Source of the DNA: Acidobacteriota bacterium | Lineage (GTDB): Bacteria > Acidobacteriota > Terriglobia > Acidiferrales > UBA7541 | Direction of reading: 5' to 3' | Assembly: GCA_016179005.1 (NCBI GenBank) | Contig: JACOSF010000107.1 | Coordinates: 1-10,190, forward strand | Length of the DNA stretch: 10,190 nucleotides | Shown: in pieces, positions 7,216 through 10,190 of the stretch | How the letters are laid out: every line of letters begins with the position of its first letter | How positions within the stretch are numbered: position 1 is the stretch's first letter | Made by a program: the position numbers and the translations under genes | The notes under the pieces: generated by a model | What the model was told of the DNA's origin: nothing | The model's input: only the letters and a program-made list of their open reading frames with translations | The model's database searches: none

Positions 7216-7692
7216 CTACTCGGTACGCCCTTCGGCGGGCTGCGGCTCGCGTGTCATAGCTGGAACATCGCCTGCCTTCCGCCGTGTCAAAAATGCGCCG
7301 ACGGTCACTGCAATCGACACGAGCAGAAGCAACCCGTCGCGCAAGAGCGTCTTCCAGGTCAGTTGGTCCCCGGGCCCGAAACAGCCGCAGTCGATGTTCA
7401 TTCCCAGCGCAAAGGAACGAACCAGCACCGCAAAGAAAACCAGGAGCAAGAGACTCGCGGCCGTGGCCAGCCAGCGAAGCTGCACGCCAATCAGCAGAAG
7501 GACACCCAAAGCGAGTTCGAACCACGGCAGCGTCCTGGCCGCGAACATGACGGCTTGGTCCGGCAGCGGCAGCTTGTACGATTGGATGGTTGCCGCAAAA
7601 CTGATCCACGGAAGCTGCAATTTGGTGTATGCCGCGTACACAAACATGAATCCCAGCGCTACACGCCCAACGAAAATCAGCCAGCGGGTCAT
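7216..7692 (-). CDS. MauE/DoxX-family redox-associated membrane protein
   Basis: This is a 158-residue inner-membrane protein with four predicted membrane helices (about 5-22, 46-66, 73-93 and 117-136), the usual size and layout of DoxX/MauE proteins. The DCGCFG motif (101-106) with C102 and C104 lies between helices 3 and 4 and is typical of the MauE branch, whose founder is needed, with the thioredoxin-like MauD, for disulfide formation in methylamine dehydrogenase. By analogy it probably passes electrons between quinones or other membrane carriers and the secreted DsbA-like partner encoded just upstream. This role is inference. The ATG lies 2 nt after the stop of the DsbA-like gene with no separate ribosome-binding site, pointing to translational coupling. 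The C-terminal 20 residues are polar. Confidence 0.85.
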   Translation of the reverse strand: MTRWLIFVGRVALGFMFVYAAYTKLQLPWISFAATIQSYKLPLPDQAVMFAARTLPWFELALGVLLLIGVQLRWLATAASLLLLVFFAVLVRSFALGMNIDCGCFGPGDQLTWKTLLRDGLLLLVSIAVTVGAFLTRRKAGDVPAMTREPQPAEGRTE

Positions 7693-7694
7693 CG

Positions 7695-8363
7695 CTATTG
7701 CTTGAGCAACTGTTCGAGAAAAGTCTTCAGCATGTTGTAGGACACCACGCCGACCACGGGATACGTTTGTCCCTTGTACGTAATGATTGTTGTCGGCGTC
7801 TGGGTGACGCGGAACTGCGTGCCCAGTGCCAAGTCCTTGTCGATACCGGCGTCCAGCGTCCCGCTGCGTACCAGTTTTCGCACCTGGTTCATTTCCGCTG
7901 GCGTGAGCGCGCTGGCCACTACTCCGTCAATGTTTCCATCGGCCGTCCAGGCCGCCTGCTTATCAAACAGCGCGATGACGACCTTTTCCATCTTGCGCAC
8001 CCGCGCCGCCGCATTCGCGTACCGCGCCGCCTCCCGCGAATGCGGATGCTGCTGCAGCGGATTGTCCCGGTGGATCAGGTACACCTTGCCCGCCGACACA
8101 TAGTTGTCAATCACCGGCCGGACCGTCTGAAAGTAAAGTTCCCGGCACGCGGGACACTGGAAATCGCTGAATACTTCCATGGTGATCGGTGCCCCTTTTG
8201 TTCCCAGCGCTTTCAAGGGGGTGATATCTATCTGCGCGGCGCTCTTCGTTGCACTCGGCCGCTTCGCCGGCGTCTGCGCTGCCACGTGACCGCCCATCCC
8301 CAGCACCAGCAGCGCGGTGCAAATCACTCTGCCAACCCTTATCCCTCTGGCTCCCCTGGTCAC
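7695..8363 (-). CDS. Secreted DsbA-like thioredoxin-fold protein
   Basis: This 222-residue protein has the DsbA/thioredoxin_4 fold, so it probably oxidises or isomerises thiols of exported proteins. Residues 1-29 form a signal peptide with likely cleavage after HVAA. A disordered linker rich in Pro, Ala, Ser and Lys follows (30-45). The thioredoxin strand TMEVFSDFQCPAC (61-73) carries the active-site pair C70-x-x-C73. The helical insertion spans about 110-175, and the cis-proline loop TQTPTTII (188-195, P190) follows. All core residues are present. The start is GTG at 8363-8361, supported by a strong GGAGG (8373-8369) 5 nt upstream. It is the first gene of a set with the MauE/DoxX-like and FmdE-like genes, and it is divergent from dnaK. 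A substrate-specific role in that operon is possible but not shown. Confidence 0.9.
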   Translation of the reverse strand: MTRGARGIRVGRVICTALLVLGMGGHVAAQTPAKRPSATKSAAQIDITPLKALGTKGAPITMEVFSDFQCPACRELYFQTVRPVIDNYVSAGKVYLIHRDNPLQQHPHSREAARYANAAARVRKMEKVVIALFDKQAAWTADGNIDGVVASALTPAEMNQVRKLVRSGTLDAGIDKDLALGTQFRVTQTPTTIITYKGQTYPVVGVVSYNMLKTFLEQLLKQ

Positions 8364-8688
8364 TCTTTCCTCCGTCTCATTTTCATACCGAGTCTGCCTA
8401 TTCTACATGAGCTGCGTCCGACGTGCGGTCGCCCGGCTCGAAAAAAAATCAGCGGCTCCTCTTTGTTCGATGCCATTGGCTTTGCCCTGGTTCACTTCTC
8501 GTTGTGAAAAGGCAAGGCCGGGAAGGAAAGCACACACCCACGGGGGGACCTCTCCCTGGCCATTCTCCGGCTTTGGCCAGTTATCAGCTCAGAATGCTTC
8601 CTAAGTCGTGCTTCGCCAAGAACTCTTGGAATCGTCTTGTAAATGGATAAAGTTAGTAACATCAATAGGTTACACACAACGAAAAATA
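8364..8688. other. Intergenic region between the DsbA-like gene and dnaK promoter
   Basis: About 325 nt hold no gene that I can support. Next to the DsbA-like start there is a TAGAAT-like -10 on the minus strand (about 8405-8400), but no good -35. An A8 run lies at 8441-8448. A G/C-rich part (about 8510-8560) is followed by a hairpin (8556-8580), and the last 60 nt turn AT-rich towards the dnaK promoter. A small RNA cannot be excluded, but no family was recognised. Confidence 0.5.
8556..8580. repeat. 7-bp inverted repeat CTGGCCA / TGGCCAG
   Basis: CTGGCCA (8556-8562) and TGGCCAG (8574-8580) are perfect complements around an 11-nt loop. Neither strand shows a T-run after the stem, so a terminator is unlikely. 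It lies between two divergent genes and may be a regulatory or RNA hairpin. Confidence 0.45.
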
Positions 8689-8709
8689 CTTGACAAAGGT
8701 ACACTCAAT
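8689..8709. promoter_or_regulatory. HAIR-like inverted repeat, candidate HspR operator
   Basis: CTTGACA-N7-ACTCAAT has the exact layout of the HspR-binding HAIR element (CTTGAGT-N7-ACTCAAG), matching 11 of 14 specified bases with the same 7-nt centre. It covers the -35 box and half of the spacer of the dnaK promoter, where a repressor would block RNA polymerase. HspR is a MerR-family repressor of dnaK operons in several phyla and is often encoded at the end of that operon, which is outside this window. The left arm is partly dictated by the -35 consensus, so the match is weaker than it first looks. Confidence 0.45.
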
Positions 8710-8718
8710 GTTTATAGT
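8690..8718 (+). promoter_or_regulatory. dnaK promoter, near-consensus sigma-70 type
   Basis: TTGACA (8690-8695, 6 of 6) and TATAGT (8713-8718, 5 of 6) are spaced by exactly 17 nt. Transcription would start near 8725, giving a leader of about 48 nt with the GAGGAGG site at 8756-8762. A housekeeping-type promoter this strong on dnaK needs repression to be heat-inducible, which fits the overlapping operator candidate. No CIRCE element (HrcA site) is present. Confidence 0.8.
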
Positions 8719-8772
8719 GTCCTTGTTCTGATGGTTTTCACTTTTCCCGAGCTTTGAGGAGGCTTTTTCGCA

Positions 8773-10190
<1,418 letters not shown>

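Noticed and set aside
8441..8448. A8 run (T8 on the minus strand) as an intrinsic terminator
   Set aside because: There is no GC-rich stem before the T-run, and no gene upstream on that strand that would need termination there.
8556..8580. CTGGCCA/TGGCCAG hairpin as a terminator
   Set aside because: No T-run follows on either strand and both flanking genes are transcribed away from it.
8492..8704. Minus-strand open frame of 70 residues between the DsbA-like gene and dnaK
   Set aside because: It covers the dnaK promoter, has no ribosome-binding site, no family resemblance and unusual composition, so chance is the simplest explanation.

Overview
This is a GC-rich bacterial window of ordinary core genes. 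Both strands are used, intergenic gaps are short and the proteins are bacterial. The style of the DnaK and class A PBP sequences and of the unknown anchored protein suggests an Acidobacteriota-like soil bacterium. That placement is inference from recognition alone, and no marker in the window proves it.

Layout. On the minus strand at the left edge is the start of tuf (EF-Tu), preceded in the direction of transcription by four tRNA genes: Thr(TGT), Tyr(GTA), Thr(GGT), Gly(TCC). This is the classic tRNA-tufB arrangement, but the last two tRNAs are in the opposite order to E. coli. A divergent gene for an unknown membrane-anchored protein (1235-2242, +) converges on an M23 peptidase gene (2239-3087, -), and their stop codons overlap. 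A shared 217-nt region separates the M23 gene from thiL (3305-4303, +), which encodes thiamine-monophosphate kinase. thiL converges on a class A penicillin-binding protein (4332-6520, -). Upstream of the PBP on the same strand lies a tight three-gene set: a secreted DsbA-like thioredoxin protein, a MauE/DoxX-like membrane protein and an FmdE-like zinc protein (8363 to 6634, -). A 409-nt intergenic region then leads to a divergent dnaK (8773 to the window edge, +).

Broken genes. Two strongly conserved genes are broken here by clean internal deletions that also shift the frame. The PBP has lost roughly 45-50 codons around 5200-5208, including the catalytic SxxK serine of its transpeptidase. dnaK has lost about 61 nt around 8839-8841, corresponding to about 20 codons of the nucleotide-binding domain. 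All sequence on both sides is well conserved with no other lesion, so these are either very recent mutations or assembly collapses. The M23 protein also lacks the usual C-terminal tail.

Regulation. dnaK has a strong sigma-70-type promoter (TTGACA-N17-TATAGT). An inverted repeat resembling the HspR operator (HAIR) overlaps its -35 box. The M23 promoter candidate carries an 11-nt direct repeat, one copy on the -35 and one just past the -10. The 125-nt spacer between the first two tRNAs holds two perfect 14-nt palindromes and a hairpin.

How the genes relate. The window combines translation (tuf, tRNAs), chaperone function (dnaK), envelope growth (M23 peptidase, PBP), thiamine cofactor synthesis (thiL) and a probable envelope thiol-redox unit (DsbA-like with MauE/DoxX-like). 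I found no mobile element, CRISPR array, phage gene or clear new defence system. The least conventional unit is the DsbA-MauE/DoxX-FmdE operon.
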